A stretch of DNA of 64,000 nucleotides from Lunularia cruciata. Lineage: Eukaryota; Streptophyta; Marchantiopsida; Lunulariales; Lunulariaceae. The notes beneath the pieces were generated by a model. It made no database searches and had not been told where the DNA came from. It saw nothing but the letters and a program-made list of their open reading frames with translations. Each line of letters begins with the position of its first letter. Position 1 is the first letter of the stretch. A program made the position numbers and the translations under genes. Location of the stretch: positions 49,457,034-49,521,033 of the forward strand of contig OX419762.1 in assembly GCA_948567375.1 (NCBI GenBank), in the 5' to 3' direction. This document shows positions 22,832 through 36,000 of this stretch, piece by piece.

Positions 22832-24478
22832 ACATAAGAGGACATTTAGATTTTATAAACTGTGAGTCAACATACAATTGAAATTTACGAATAAAAATTT
22901 ACAATCATAAAAGAATTTATGAGTAATTTAAAATGTGAGTTTTAAATTTCTATTATTTTTAAATTATATATTATTGTTAGTGTTTATTAAAAATTAAAAT
23001 TTTATTTTATAAAAAATTAATATTATTTAAAAATTTGAAATTTATTTCTTTATTGATAATTTTCTCTATTGATCTTTATAAATCTCATTTAATATCCAAA
23101 ATATACATCGACTTAAATTCTGAAAACCTCCATAGTCTATCATCAGATTTTATTGGTCTCCTCCCATGTGCTCACCTTGACCTTTTGGTCCACCCTACAG
23201 CCTTACCATTGCAGGCACCACAGTCGCCCAATAAGGGAGATCTCTCATAGCTTGCGATCCAATCGCAGATGAGACAAACTTCATTGCAGCAGGAAACTTT
23301 ACTCGCAAGGCGTCTGGAAAGCAGACTTCAAGCTAGGAAACTCGAACGGAACTTCAAATGTCTGCGATCGGAACTTCTAGGGAAGATCTTGCTTGCGTGG
23401 GCATTTCACAGGGTGCCACGTTGGTATGCTTCTACTCGTCCTACACCACGCTGGCAAGTCGGATCTGGTCCATGGTTGCTGGGACACCACAGATTGGAGA
23501 CTCTGAATCTATAGTTGCCTCATTTCCGGGACAAGCTACGATCCGAGGCGTCAGGCTAACATCCACGAAGAACTCAAATCACAACCCATGGGTATCTGCC
23601 CGCAAAATCTTTATTCCGTAATTGTGAGCATAAAGCCCGTCCTATCGGGCGTTGGATTAAATAAGCCAGATATCGGACGCTTCAACAGGATGTGGGGTCC
23701 AAGAATCCTATCATGCACATGGTGTGGATGTGACGTGCTCTCAGTCGTGGTGCAGACGCGTGGCTATCCTACCTGGCTGGTCTACATCCTCTGAGCTAAG
23801 CTACACAGTAAGCCGCCCTTTAGAATGTTTCTGACGGGGACGGACGGAGACGTTAACGGAGAATCCTGCCTTGGGTTCTTTCAAGCGTCCGATGCTGGAT
23901 CTTCAATCTCGAACCATTAGACGGCATTCCTAATTATTGACAGTGAGCTCACAGACAGCTAACAAAACAGTCCTCGGGGAGATTTTCTCGGACCCGGTGA
24001 AGCTCCTGGGTAAAGACGGGACCCTCCGATTACCGGGATAGTTTTGAAAATCTCTGTCACGGTCCCATAATGAACTTGCATACTCACCTCTTTGATTTCC
24101 TACCGAAATCCTCTACACGCCGGGATAGCTAAACCTGCCGAGAAGGTTACACATCTCGTCAGAAGGGCCCGACCAGTGACAAACAGAGTCGGGCAGGGCT
24201 GAACAGAGTGAGGTAGGAAGGAGGAGGAAGAAGGAAGAGAGCTCTACGTTAAGGAGCGGAAGCATGAGAAGCAGCAATGGCAGGAAAGTTGATGCTGAAT
24301 CTGAAAGGCGGGAGGGGTATATAGACCACTCGGAGGAGTGTGTTGGAGGGGGGTGGAATTGATTGAGTTGGGTTGCATCCGAGCTTGGTCGATGGAATAA
24401 GGAGTGGGAGGGAATCACACGGAACTGAGGGTCATTTAGGAGGTTGGAGATTTTGAGGAGTGATTTGAAATAGGAAAG
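22832..24478. other. Intergenic, includes the PDAT promoter and 5' UTR
   Basis: It is strongly AT-rich to about 23100, then of ordinary composition. Overlapping open frames at 23269-23794 (+) have no recognised domain. The stretch just before 24479 is purine-rich (gaggagggg-like runs) and probably contains the PDAT leader. No clear TATA box was identified. Confidence 0.4.
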
Positions 24479-27400
24479 ATGCAGCTCAGAAGAAGGAAAC
24501 AGGAGGGAGGAGACCAGAATTCGCCGACTGGGGAGGATTCGACTAGTTCCGAACCGCAGCACGAGAAGAAATGGGATGAATCTGAGAAAGAGAAGAGGCA
24601 CGGAGAGGGAGATAAGGAGAAGGAGAAGAAACTTGGACATGCAGAGAAACAGCATAAAGATCATTCATCTCATGGGATCAAACCTACACATTCTGAGAAA
24701 CAATCGCACTCTGATAAGCCCGAAAAGTCCGACAACAAGCCCCGTAAACCTGATAAAAAACCTCCTCCTCCTGCTAGAACTCGACCTGCTAGATGGCGTT
24801 GTGTGGACAATTGCTGTTGGTTAATCGGATATGTTTGTGTGTGCTGGTGGACGCTCTTAGCTCTGTATAATGCATTGCCAGCGCTCCCACAATACGTAAC
24901 GGAGAGAATTACAGGCTCCGCTCCTCCGGATCCACCGGGTGTGAAGCTTGCCAAGGAAGGGTTAGTAGCGAAGCATCCAGTGGTTTTTGTTCCAGGAATT
25001 GTTACTGGTGGACTCGAGCTCTGGCAAGGGAAGCCCTGCGCTGACGGCCTTTTCCGGAAAAGACTGTGGGGAGGAACTTTTGGCGAGGTTTACAAAAGGT
25101 TCAAGCCATTTCTTTCTTCGCATGGTCTCTTGGAACGTGCCTGTTTGAAAAGTTCACTTCTTCCGTTCCCTGTGGCGTAGATTTTGGGTGTTACCGTGAA
25201 AGGTTTCTGGATTTTGTTACATTTCGTTAGTGACCAAACCCTGTGCTATTATAAGTGAAGCTGGTAAATATGTGACCGTCAATATGGAATAAGTACTTTT
25301 CCCTGTGGCGTAGATCTTGAACCGGTAGAGGTTTTTGGATATTCTTACATTTCGTTAGTGACCAAACCCTGTACTATTATAAGTGAAGCTGGTAAATATG
25401 TGACCGTCAATATGGAATAAGGACTTTTCCCTGTGGCGTAGAGATTGTACCGGTAGAGGTTTTTGGATTTTCTTACATTTCGTTAGTGACCAAACCCTGT
25501 GCTATTATAAGTGAAGTTCATGTGAGCATCAATATGGAGTAAGTATTTTTCAAATCTTTCTTTGGATAGTGAATTTGGAACTGCAGTCAGCCTTTATTTT
25601 CTCTTCCAACTGGGAGAAGAGAGCTGTTAAAGATTATGTTTTTCCCCCAAAAACTGAACGAGTAAGGTAGAATTGGCTGTGCTTTCAGCGACTGTTGGCT
25701 GGTCCTAGGAAAAAATTCTAATACTGTGCAGTGCGCTTATTTCTGGGATTTTTCACCTTGGCAGGCCGTATTGCTGGATGGAACACATGACGCTAGATAA
25801 TGAAACAGGATTGGACGTACCAGGTGTGAGGGTTCGGCCTGTCTCGGGTCTCGTTGCAGCAGACTATTTTGCTCCTGGATACTTTGTTTGGGCCGTGCTC
25901 ATCGAGAATTTAGCTCGCATTGGTTATGAGGAACGAAATATGTATATGGCTGCATACGATTGGCGACTCTCATTTCAAAACACAGAGGTAAGTTGACCAT
26001 AATCCTCAGTAGCCTTTATCTATCTCTACATGATTCCTAACCGATGCTAATTATACTCGGAGACATGAATAAGAAACAATACTGCCATTTACTTCCAGTG
26101 TCGAAGGAAAAACCAATAACTAATACCCTTTGGAATAACAGGTTCGAGACAAGACTCTGACCAAGCTGAAGAACACCATCGAGACTCTAGTGCAGACCAA
26201 CGACGGAAACAAGGTGGTAGTAGTGCCCCACTCCATGGGGTCTCTCTATTTCCTACATTTTTTGAAATGGGTTGAAGCCCCGAAACCCATGGGTGGGGGT
26301 GGAGGTGATCAGTGGTGTGCAAAGCATCTGAAAGCAGTGATGAATATCGGAGGACCATTCCTTGGCGTTTCAAAAAGTTTCACCGGGCTCTTCTCTGCTG
26401 AGGCCAAGGATATTGCTGTGGCAAGGTGAGAATGATCGATGCCATTGACCCCTATTCATGATCATTTGCTTTTAGTGCGCTCCCTGTTCGCGGTTTTTAT
26501 GGTTGAAATTTTAAAACTAAAATAGTTGACTTCCTATTTTGGAACTCAATACCCTGCTGCTCATGATGTTGTACAATCTATATTATGGGTACAGACTCTT
26601 TAGTCTGGAAGTGATTGTGTTACTCAGTTTCACTAGCTTCAGTCAAGTTATCCCCTTTAGGTTTATTTTGCCAGTTAAGTTATTCAGTTGTTAACTCGCT
26701 CACTATAAATTTATCACAGTTAGTATTTAGTGTTTTGGGACTCATGCGCTCATAGAGCATGTTGTGATATACAGTCAGATCCAGTCCTGTCACACTTCGC
26801 CCTAGCACATTCACTTCGCGACTAGCACATTTGTTGTATACATTCCATATCATGCATCCCATTTACATTCAATGAGTTCTGGATCTCCCGTTCCTCGAAC
26901 GGCTTTTGTTCTCATTTCTCTGTATCCACTCCTGACACACTTCGCTCCAGCCACCTCACCACCCACCAACTCTTTGTTCCCTACTTGCTCGATGGTGTTC
27001 CGTTGCTTTGAAATGCATCCCCTGCTTTTTCGCATCGCTTTGCTCGCGGAGGCACGCTTCCTTCATTAGATGCTGAATGCACCTCTAGATATTGAATGTC
27101 ATATGCTCTTTATAGCATGTATCGATTTCGCTTCTGATTCGCTTCTGATTCGCTTCTGCTTTGAATCGATTTAGATCGCGCGTTTTCTGTCAATTCCTAC
27201 TTGCTTAGACTTGCATGTATCTACTTGCTTAAATAAGTGTGTCCTCGGGTTGCATCGGTTCTGTCCTAGATGGGTGTGGATCCCCCCTTCTCCGAACGGC
27301 TTCTGCTCCCATCACTCACATACTATCACATTCAGAATCCAATTTAACGAGAATACTTGCAGTTGGTAGTTTGTTCAGCTTACTGACATCATTCGTGGAA

Positions 27401-29406
27401 ATCATCTGAAGTCACTGGGAAAGAGTGTCAGAGGATGCTCCTAGATATTCTTGCTTCTTGTTGTAAGTACACTAGTGTTGAAGGGGAAGGGGAAACAAGG
27501 TTATTAATAGAGTCACTGGGACGCTGTTTTTAATTATTGTCTAAAACTGTTTTGTTTCAACAGAGCCATTGCACCCGGTGTGCTTGACTCAGAACTTTTT
27601 GGCCTCCAAACATTGCAACATATTATGCGAGTCACAAGAACGTGGGATGCCGCAATGTCCATGTTGCCGAAGGGAGGAGAGAAGGTTTGGGGGAATGCAG
27701 ACTGGTCTCCAGAAGAAGGGTACGATTGTTCAAAGGGCAAAAGGGTAGAGAGGTCAATTAGCAATGACACGGAGGTCGACCTTGGTCCACATGGTAAACC
27801 GTACGCCCATTACGGGAGGCTGGTTTCTTTCGGTAAAGACTCTGCGCAACTTAGTTCTTCGAAAGTCAAGGCCAAGGCGCAGGAGTGTGCGGTAAGATTT
27901 CTTTGCGTGCAAGTCTCAACATTCTTGCGAAAAATCGTTTACATGCTCGTATTCACCCACTCTTCCATCACAGTCGAGTCTCGGATGAACGAAAAGTCGG
28001 GGTTATGTGTTCACGATTCTCTCTCTTCCTTTACGTGCTTATTTTGACTCACTCTCTTGTAGGTGCTAAGTTCTCGTCCTCGATAGGTTTTGCAAACTCC
28101 GGTTCTGTATTGTTTCCAGGGTTGATAAATCCTTATTCCCAGGACTTCTCGGGCACCATAACTTGTGGTCACATGGAGAGTAGGGCCTACCCTTCGCTTT
28201 AATGTAGGTCGGAGACCTGTTTAAACATAAAGTGCAGGTTGTTGACTCGTCCGATTCTTGAAGATAAAAAATTGGTTACCTACACCCATGCTTTCTGATA
28301 CTGATGCAGGCAAACATATCGTCGACTGCGCCGGTGCGAAGCAATGTCTCATGTGGGGAGGTTTGGACTGAGTACCAGGAGATGAGCTGGGAGGACCTGG
28401 AAAAAATTCCTCAAGCAGGATATTATACTGCCGCAAGTACACTAGATCTTCTGCGGCAGGTCGCGCCAAACATGATGCGGCGAGCTGATGCCAATTGGGC
28501 TTTTGGGCTTGCTGAAAACCCGTCCGATCCAAAGTACAGTCATCATAAATATTGGGCTAATCCGTTCCAGACTACGTAAGTGCCAATGGAAAAAGTCCTT
28601 CTGCTTTGGTCGGGAACGTAGACGAGGATGACGGTTTTTCAATATAGTAGCAAGAACCATGTTTGAATGATTGCCTTTCGAGAAAAGTTTCTTAAATACT
28701 CTACACGTGACGGTTTGATTCTGCAATGGGTGCTGTTCGCTGTGCTTCAGTGTGGCTTGGCATCTGTTATTTCTTCTTCAACATATCTTACTTCTGCACA
28801 TTGTGGCCACAATAACCGCTAGTTGGTTTCTCTTTTTGCCGTCTGTTTCTTAATTGTAAAAATGTTTGGTTTCACAACCTGCTTATGCCAGAAAACTGAT
28901 TAGAGGTTTTATATTTTGCCAGGTTGCCCAATGCACCGGAGATGGAGGTATATTGCATGTACGGTGTTGGAATTTTGACCGAGAGATCTTACATTTATAA
29001 ACTGTCACCTAGTTCAGACAGTTGCTACATCCCATTTCGGATTGATACGAGTGTTGAAGGAGAGTCAGAGGGTTGTTTAAAGGGTGGTGTACATTTTGTG
29101 GATGGAGATGAAACGGTACCGGCTTTGAGTGCGGGTTACATGTGCCAAAAAGGATGGAGGGGAAAGACGCGATACAACCCTCATGGGTCACAGACATACG
29201 TGAAGGAATATAACCATGCACCTCCGTCAAATTTGCTGGAAGGCCGTGGCACACAGAGTGGATCACATGTTGACATTATGGGAAATTTTGCACTGATAGA
29301 GGATGTGATGAGGGTTGCAGCTGGATCTTCAGGTGAAGAAATCGGAGGGGACCGTACCTACTCTGATATTGTACAATGGTCCGACCGCATTAAGGTGGAA
29401 TTGTGA
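24479..29406 (+). CDS. PDAT: Phospholipid:diacylglycerol acyltransferase, six exons, 734 aa
   Basis: Transfers an acyl group from a phospholipid to diacylglycerol, giving triacylglycerol and a lysophospholipid at the ER membrane. Exons: 24479-25098, 25765-25987, 26142-26425, 27564-27891, 28310-28575, 28923-29406; phases are consistent. A Lys/Glu-rich cytosolic N-terminus of about 110 residues is followed by one membrane helix (CCWLIGYVCVCWW...) and the LCAT-type lumenal domain: HPVVFVPGIVTGGLELW, the lid region PYCWMEH, YDWRLSFQNTE, and a catalytic triad of Ser about 312 in VVPHSMGSL, Asp about 636 in GDETVP, and His about 689 in GSHVDIMG. The C-terminus IGGDRTYSDIV is typical. No damage was seen. 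Intron 1 contains a tandem repeat and intron 3 repeat fragments. Confidence 0.96.
25166..25552. repeat. Three tandem copies of a ~130-bp unit in PDAT intron 1
   Basis: Copies start at about 25166, 25299 and 25427, each with ttccctgtggcgtag and then acatttcgttagtgaccaaa and tgaagctggtaaatatgtga. The period is 133 then 128 bp. The repeats lie wholly in the intron. Confidence 0.92.
26700..27320 (+). repeat. Repeat fragments in PDAT intron 3
   Basis: Pyrimidine-rich sequence with two partial copies (26871-26915 and about 27277-27313) of the palindromic box that ends the R1 repeats (gttctggatctcccgttcctcgaacggcttttg). The intron is 1,138 bp, enlarged by this insertion. Confidence 0.6.
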
Positions 29407-29826
29407 TTGTAATTTGCCGAAGTTGCTCAAAAGAACTACTGGATCTAACAGTGGTACAAGCCGGATTAGCACTAAGGTCTGCTGGTGAGAACTCCATGTT
29501 CTTTTGTTCATTTCTCAAGTAAATGTAGATAATGGATGTGACAAGTGTTCACTGCTGGAGTTGGCATTCTACAAACGAGCGAATTTGGTTTGTTTCCGGA
29601 TAGTCGAGAAATACAGTGGAAAAAAGCAAATGGAAAAATATTTTGGTACTGGAGGTGATACTTTAGAAGTACAGAGCCGAGAAAGCTTGCGCCACTGCCA
29701 GGTGATAGAGCAGTGTAGTCCACCATAAAGGCAGGATTTGTACAAAACGTCATTCAGGAGATGCCACATATGACGCACTCGATGTACAGTAATATCAAAA
29801 TACTTGCAACATGACCGTAGCCTAGA

Positions 29827-30054
29827 CTACGGGGCCATTTCCCATTCAACCACTAACATGTTGGATATCTTCTCATAGTTTGGATAGAAAGTGTGGACAA
29901 AAGCCATATTGTGCTCGCACTTACTTACATCTCCTGTCTCTGACATCTTGCTATGAGACGAATTGACCTGTTGTTCCGCGACATCCATGCCATAGGAACT
30001 TCCCACCGCAATATGATTCTTGGAAAGTTTGCAATCCCGTACCACGGATCCCAT
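29827..30054 (-). CDS. Small hypothetical protein, 75 aa
   Basis: An ATG-initiated open frame, convergent with PDAT and 420 bp beyond its stop. It ends VHTFYPNYEKISNMLVVEW + EMAP. The composition looks protein-like (aromatic, mixed charge), but no domain, signal peptide or membrane segment was recognised. It could be the last exon of a longer minus-strand gene or chance. Function unknown. Confidence 0.22.
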   Translation of the reverse strand: MGSVVRDCKLSKNHIAVGSSYGMDVAEQQVNSSHSKMSETGDVSKCEHNMAFVHTFYPNYEKISNMLVVEWEMAP

Positions 30055-30059
30055 CAGGT

Positions 30060-33048
30060 TTGAAGAGGTACGAAGATAAAGGAAAATTTTTGTTTGCGTA
30101 GAAGTATGATTAGCTCACAACATTTGGACCCCCTTGCCGTGGTACACATTTCACTTCTCTTATAAATCAAGAATCGAGCCAAGAGAGGCCAAAGGCACCT
30201 GTAAGAAACGGTGGTTTCTAGAGTGCAATGACACAGGAAACAGGTTTATCTCTCCCGTCCTCTTCAGACGGAACGTACTGGAGCGGATGAAATCAGTTCA
30301 AGTTTGAACCAAGGAAAACTAATCAGTTCCGTTATCTGCACTCCAACGCTGGTACTAGGTCGGAACGGAATGTGTCACGCAAGACTGCTTCCTCGCTTCC
30401 ATTTCTCCTCACGAACATGGGTTCAACGAAATAAACTGCAAAAGTTCGTTCAGGTCTCCCATCTCATATCAGGCAAATACCACTCAAATGTCGAAGTCTG
30501 CTCTTTACATGTGCTTCTTGCATTTCTTAATGTAAAAGATCATATATTGTGTCTAGTAAGTATTAATACTTATTGTACTCATAAGTACTAGTACTTGTTG
30601 GTTTATTTGTTGACACGGGATCCCCCTCTGCCCATCTCCTTCACAGTACCCGAGGCGTCTCAAAGCAACCGAGGCACTCCTCTCGAAAGCCCCCTTCCCC
30701 CTTCCGCCCCTTCCTGTTCCCCTATCCCCTCTTTTGGACTATTGTTTTGTTCCACCTTTGGTTGCTATTCGCTCTGCTTTACCAGACTCTATGAACATTT
30801 GCACATCGTTTCTGTGGCAATCTATACCTTCCGCCCTTCCTGTTTCCTTTTCCCCTCTTTGGATTATTGTTTTGTTCCACCTTTGGTTTCTGTGCGCTCT
30901 GCTTTACTCTGTGAACTTTCGCCCACCCCACCTTCTGTGGCAAATGACCCTCTTGTTAGTGTTTTGGACTCGCTCTCCACTGTTTTCTTTGGGCGTCAGA
31001 CGACTTGCTCCTCTCTTGTCTTCTGACTCAGCTCCTATTTGGGTCTTTGGTGATTGCAGTCAGTTAATTTACCATTTTCCTCATTAGTTTGCATCATCGA
31101 GTAGTTTTGCTAGTTTTTACTTGCTTTCGATAGTAATATCTGCTACCTTTCAAGCTTTAACCAGGTATGTCTCGTGTCCCTTAACTTCTCCTGCGCACGT
31201 TTTTATTTTCCTCCTTCGGATGATGATTTATTTGCACTGCACAGTCATTCTACTTATTACTGTTGCTACCCTTTGTTTTTAAGCTTCATCTGTTACAGCT
31301 TTTTCTTTACCCTGAGCAGCACGGTGGGAAGCAACCGAGTTTGCCTTGGCACTAATGAGTTTTCGAGCAGAAACTCGGTACCAGGGATACTGACACTTGC
31401 TCAATTACTTTGGCACTGCGTGAGGCATGTGCTTTAGTGGAGGTTTACTATGGCTTGCCTCAGTTTGTTTAGTGTCTCAGGACTCAAGCCTCCATAGCAC
31501 TTGCTGTGATATACTCTATCGAGGTCTTTTAATGCCCCTTGCTGTGATATACTCTATCCAGTCCTTTGATGCCCCGCTCCTTCTCAGCCTAGAGACCATC
31601 CACTCTCTTCCCCTTTGCTCCAACTCACACTTGTTTTGTTTCATGGTTCCTATGCATGTTTTCTGTCCAGTCTGCCACTTTCAGTTCTCTTGATTCGTTT
31701 AGTTTTGACTCGTGGGTCTTCAATTACAGATTGTCTATTTCGCAAGATGCTTTACTTGATCGATTACATGATGTATATCTGTTCTCTACTGCTGTTGATC
31801 AGGATATATTGATATTTTGTTTTTGCTTAACCTTGCATTTAATCCATTAGATTCTTTACCTCCTTTAGGTTTCATTTCTCATATCGATTTGCACATATCA
31901 TGTTTCATTTCATATGCACACCATATGCACTTAAATGAGTTCTGGATCCCCGTTCGAAGAACAGCTTCTGCTCTCATGTCTGAATATATTGTGTCCATTA
32001 CGTTCTGATACATAAGGAGTACTATGTAGTCACTTCCATTACTTCCGGTTTGAATTACTAATGTTTTAGGTTGTAATATACGTGCCTAGTACATAATTTC
32101 AATTTTTTATTTTCAGTTTGTGTATTTTTTGAGATTAATAGTAATATAATACAAGTTTAAGAGAAAATCGACACGATGGATGGGAAGCCTTACGAGGATT
32201 AAACCTTAGGGGCAGGGGTAAAAGGTGTCGAAATCACATCGAAATGAGAAATCTGTCCTCCTGCACCTAGGTTACGTAAGTTATCATTGGTCTTACTCTA
32301 TTTTGTGTAATCTTAATTGCAATTCTACAGGTGTGGTTCAAACCTGTAAGGCTTTGTTTGTGACAGACTGAATCTGCGACAGAGTGTGTGTTGAGACTGA
32401 ATCGATGATACTGATACTAATTGCTTTCTATCTGGAATAGAATATATTTTGAGAATGAGTTTAGTGAATATCAAGTTTTACAATTATCACTCTGAAAAGC
32501 CACAGTACTGTATCTGAAATTAAAACCTCATTGACGTGAGAAAATGTAGCATTTGTTGTTTATGAACCGACCGAGCTGATATGAAGAGGTAGATTTAAAG
32601 GTTACTGACTGTATACGGACCTAAGACCTAGGAGATCGATGGAAAGCAATGCTATCTGTTGCAATGGAATATCAAAGGACACTTCTTTTCATCTCGTCCT
32701 GTACAACAAGCGCACTTCTCTCTGGTTCGATAACGCGATTTCGCTTGTGCTTCCATTATGCCTCGACGATTACCATTAAACGCTATAAAATGCAGTGAAC
32801 TTGACACTGAGCTGTACATTCGCAACCCAAACAACAATAAGGCGGGAGGTGCTCACTTGTGGTGCACTGTGTGGAGTGGCGGCTATGAAATTTATTCTAT
32901 TCTACATTTTGCTTGAATTCGGTCCTCTGGGATCCTACCTCTTTGTAGTGGACGGAGGGATATCAATAGTTGTGTAACTGTACAAGAATTCCATCGACTA
33001 CTTTAATTCCAGAGGACTGCACGAGTGAATGGTCTGAAAGGGTACAGA
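30060..33048. other. Repeat-rich intergenic region
   Basis: It contains two adjacent perfect palindromes (30557-30596), a pyrimidine-rich stretch with an internal duplication of about 130 bp (cttccgcccc...ccacctttggtt, about 30700-30925), the R1 copy at 31342-31978, and AT-rich sequence. The open frames at 30595-31437 are by-products of pyrimidine-rich DNA. No gene was supported. Confidence 0.5.
31342..31978 (+). repeat. Dispersed repeat R1, copy 2
   Basis: It matches 11449-12060 in the same block order, from tgccttggcacta through gtggaggtttactatggc to the terminal box atgagttctggatccccgtt ... ctctcat. The copies differ at many positions and by small indels, so they are old. Confidence 0.75.
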
Positions 33049-36000
33049 CTAGTTCCTGTACGTATGTTGCCGGTGGAGAGCCATTCTCAATAGGCAAGCA
33101 GACAAAGAAGTTGACGATCCCGCATCTCTGTCGTCCTCGAACACAATTTGAAAGTCTATGCTCGAGTCATCGAGCTGCTGGTCAGACTCGTCCATTGCCA
33201 GCTTGGCGGCAAAAATTGGGCCACAGTTTGGAAGTTTTTCAAGCCCTTCCAGCAGAGCTTTGATGTTCTCGAGACTGACTTCACCCGAGTTCTGCTTTTC
33301 CTTCTTAAGGAACTCAGCGAATTCTCGCAGTTCCTTCTTGTATTTCTGCGACCGTGATTTGAGAAGCTCCAGTTGCGCTAAGAACTTCGTTCTGGTTTTC
33401 TCGTCCATGCCTTTCTCGTTCCTCAGCTTGTTCTGCAGCTGAAGAATCTCGCGGTCCAGGTATTTGGACTTGTAATCATTCGTGGATGTCAAACTGTCCT
33501 CCTGCAAAAAGAACGCGAACTTCATCTGTGCGTCGTTGATGTACTTCTTCTCTTTCTCCAATGCTTGAACCTTCTTCTCGTACCACTTAAGGACCAGCTT
33601 CTTCACCACTGCTGCACTTTTTCCCTCCTTAAACAGCTTGCCTTGTTCACTATCTTCAGACAAGTCATCCATTGTGTCCACGATTTCGTAGGTCACAAAC
33701 TTGTGATACCGAGCCGGACATTGGCAGTGTATGCATTTTCCCCCGACCATGGACGAACAGAGTCTTACCCACATTCGCTCCAGGACTTTCCACGAAGTCT
33801 CATGGCCCGTACATTTATCATGACACACTCGGTGTTTTTCCTCCGTCCTGCCATCTTTCAGGGCAATTGTCGTGGTGCATTTAGCGCTGGTGCAAACAGT
33901 TTTAGCATGGTCTAGTTTTCGGATGTTCGATGCTAAAATTTTAGTCGCCTTCATGAGCACTTTTTCCAGCTTCTCCAGATCCTCCTCCGTGTCCTCGACC
34001 TCTTTCCGCTTCTGAGTTATGAGAGCTGAATTCTCATTGATCTGCTCGGCCAGCTTCATCATCGGCTCCTCCAAGCTCTGGATGATATTCTTTACTCTGA
34101 TGATGCTGACGGTTTCCTCAATGAGATGGGGTCCAACCGAGTTGAACTGTGACAAGAGTCTGACACACTCGTTCGTCGAATGGCTCCAGCTTCTGATGGG
34201 AGGTCGGGGTCGGATATTATCCTTCCTCTGAAGCTCTTCCTCCCGAGCTGCAAGGTACCGAAACGCTTCATTGTCGAAACAATACATGGTGCTCTCGGCA
34301 ATGGGTATCCTCACCTGTTTCTTTCGCTGGATGTTGTCTAGAAGAGCTCGAAGTGGCTTCAGAGTGTCACCCACGTGGAAGTTGGTAGACTTGGCACTCG
34401 TGAAGCAGAACGCCATATTGCGACTAGAGTTCTTATGGAGGTGGACCAACAGTTCCGTGATGCAGTACTCCAGCATAATATTCAACCTCGATTCATTCGG
34501 CTTCAGGAAAATGCACACCCCATGGATGTGCGTGTATTTTTTCAGCTCCATAAGGATATTATTGAAGTTCTTCTTGTCCCAAGCCTCTCCCCTGGTGTCT
34601 CCAATTCCCGGAGTGTCTATCAGCCGGACTGCTATGCCTCGCCTGTTGGACTCCGGCTCAATGTTGAACAGGTATGACTTGCATCTCTGTGTAGAAGACT
34701 GACTCGGATCGTCAAAATTTTCATCCTCCAGGCTGTTGTCACCTACTGTCACAATCTTTTCGTTCATGGAATGGTCAGTTTCAACGAACTGGCTGGGGAT
34801 CGCTACCTTCACACCTCCTTTCTCACCTTCCTGCAACGAGTCGTAAGACAGATAATTGTAGAAAGCATTTATGAATGTGGACTTCCCGACTCCCGTCTGC
34901 CCCAAGAGAAGAATGTTCATCTCATTACTTGAGAGTCCCGAGGAATTAACGGTCGTGAGGTAGTCAGGATTCCAAAGTCCTCCCCTGTACAGCATGATGC
35001 ATACATCCTGGCCACGGTCCCAGGACTTGCAGCGAGCATAATCTAGCAAGAAGAGCTTGGAGTTATCATCCTCAGCCCTGTCCACCAAATCCTGAAACAG
35101 CTTGTGGTTGCTTAACCAAATGGACGATCTCTGTAGTCTATGTTTGTCGTCGTAGCACAAGATGTACAAACTGGAGACACCGAAACTGTCTGCCACCAAA
35201 GAATCAGGGCTCGTATCATCGCTCAAAATCTCGACACCTCTCTCTTTCATGGACTCCAGGAAGTCAACGTCATCTTCCAATGCCTTCAAGACCTTCACTT
35301 GCTCTGTCAACCCGGCAGCTGAGTATTTTGTGCTCTGGAACTCTCGTAAGTAAGCTGCGATCGCACTCTCTGGTTTCATTCCAGACCTGACTTCAACCAA
35401 AAGCTCTCGCATTTCTTCACAAAATCTTGTACTTTCAATCCCCACATTTGTTCGCATTGCCTCTATCTCGGCGATAACGTTTTCTAAAACACCCATTTTC
35501 TTAGCCTTTCTCTCCAGATCCTCGCTCATAAGCGTAATAACGTGCACCGTATCTGTCAACCTTTCCAGCTCTTTCTCCACTGCAATCATAATGTTTTTAC
35601 TCAGAGTTCTCAAAATCGCCGCCCTCATTGGTACTGTGCCTCTGAGTCTCTTGCACACAGCCTCTACACTCAACAAACCGATTTCCTGAGGCTTACCCCT
35701 TCCACCATTGACGTCGATGTGCTGCATGTCTCCCACAGATCTAGCAAACTCTATAGCTGACGCGAAGTCATTCGGCTCAATTGCAGTCGGCGGCATGATG
35801 TCTGCGATTATTTTCACCGACCTCTTCTTCAGATTCTCGTCATCGTTGTCTATCAGCTTCGGAGTGAAACCTCCACCCAATTTCACAGGACTCAGTTTTG
35901 AGCTTAAAGTGTCCCCTAACATTGACATGCCTAGTCCTGATTTTAACGTCGCCTTCAAGCTGGCCTCCACAGTACCTCGGTCTTCATATTCAGTCACTCC

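Noticed and set aside
24113-24664. 183-codon minus-strand frame overlapping the PDAT start
   Set aside because: It is a shadow of the purine-rich PDAT leader and Lys/Glu-rich first exon.
25166-25552. CRISPR-like array
   Set aside because: Direct repeats of about 130 bp without unique spacers in a plant intron; this is a minisatellite.
30595-31437. Overlapping + strand open frames of 87-143 codons
   Set aside because: They arise from pyrimidine-rich repeated DNA with an internal duplication. No domain, and several frames are open at once.
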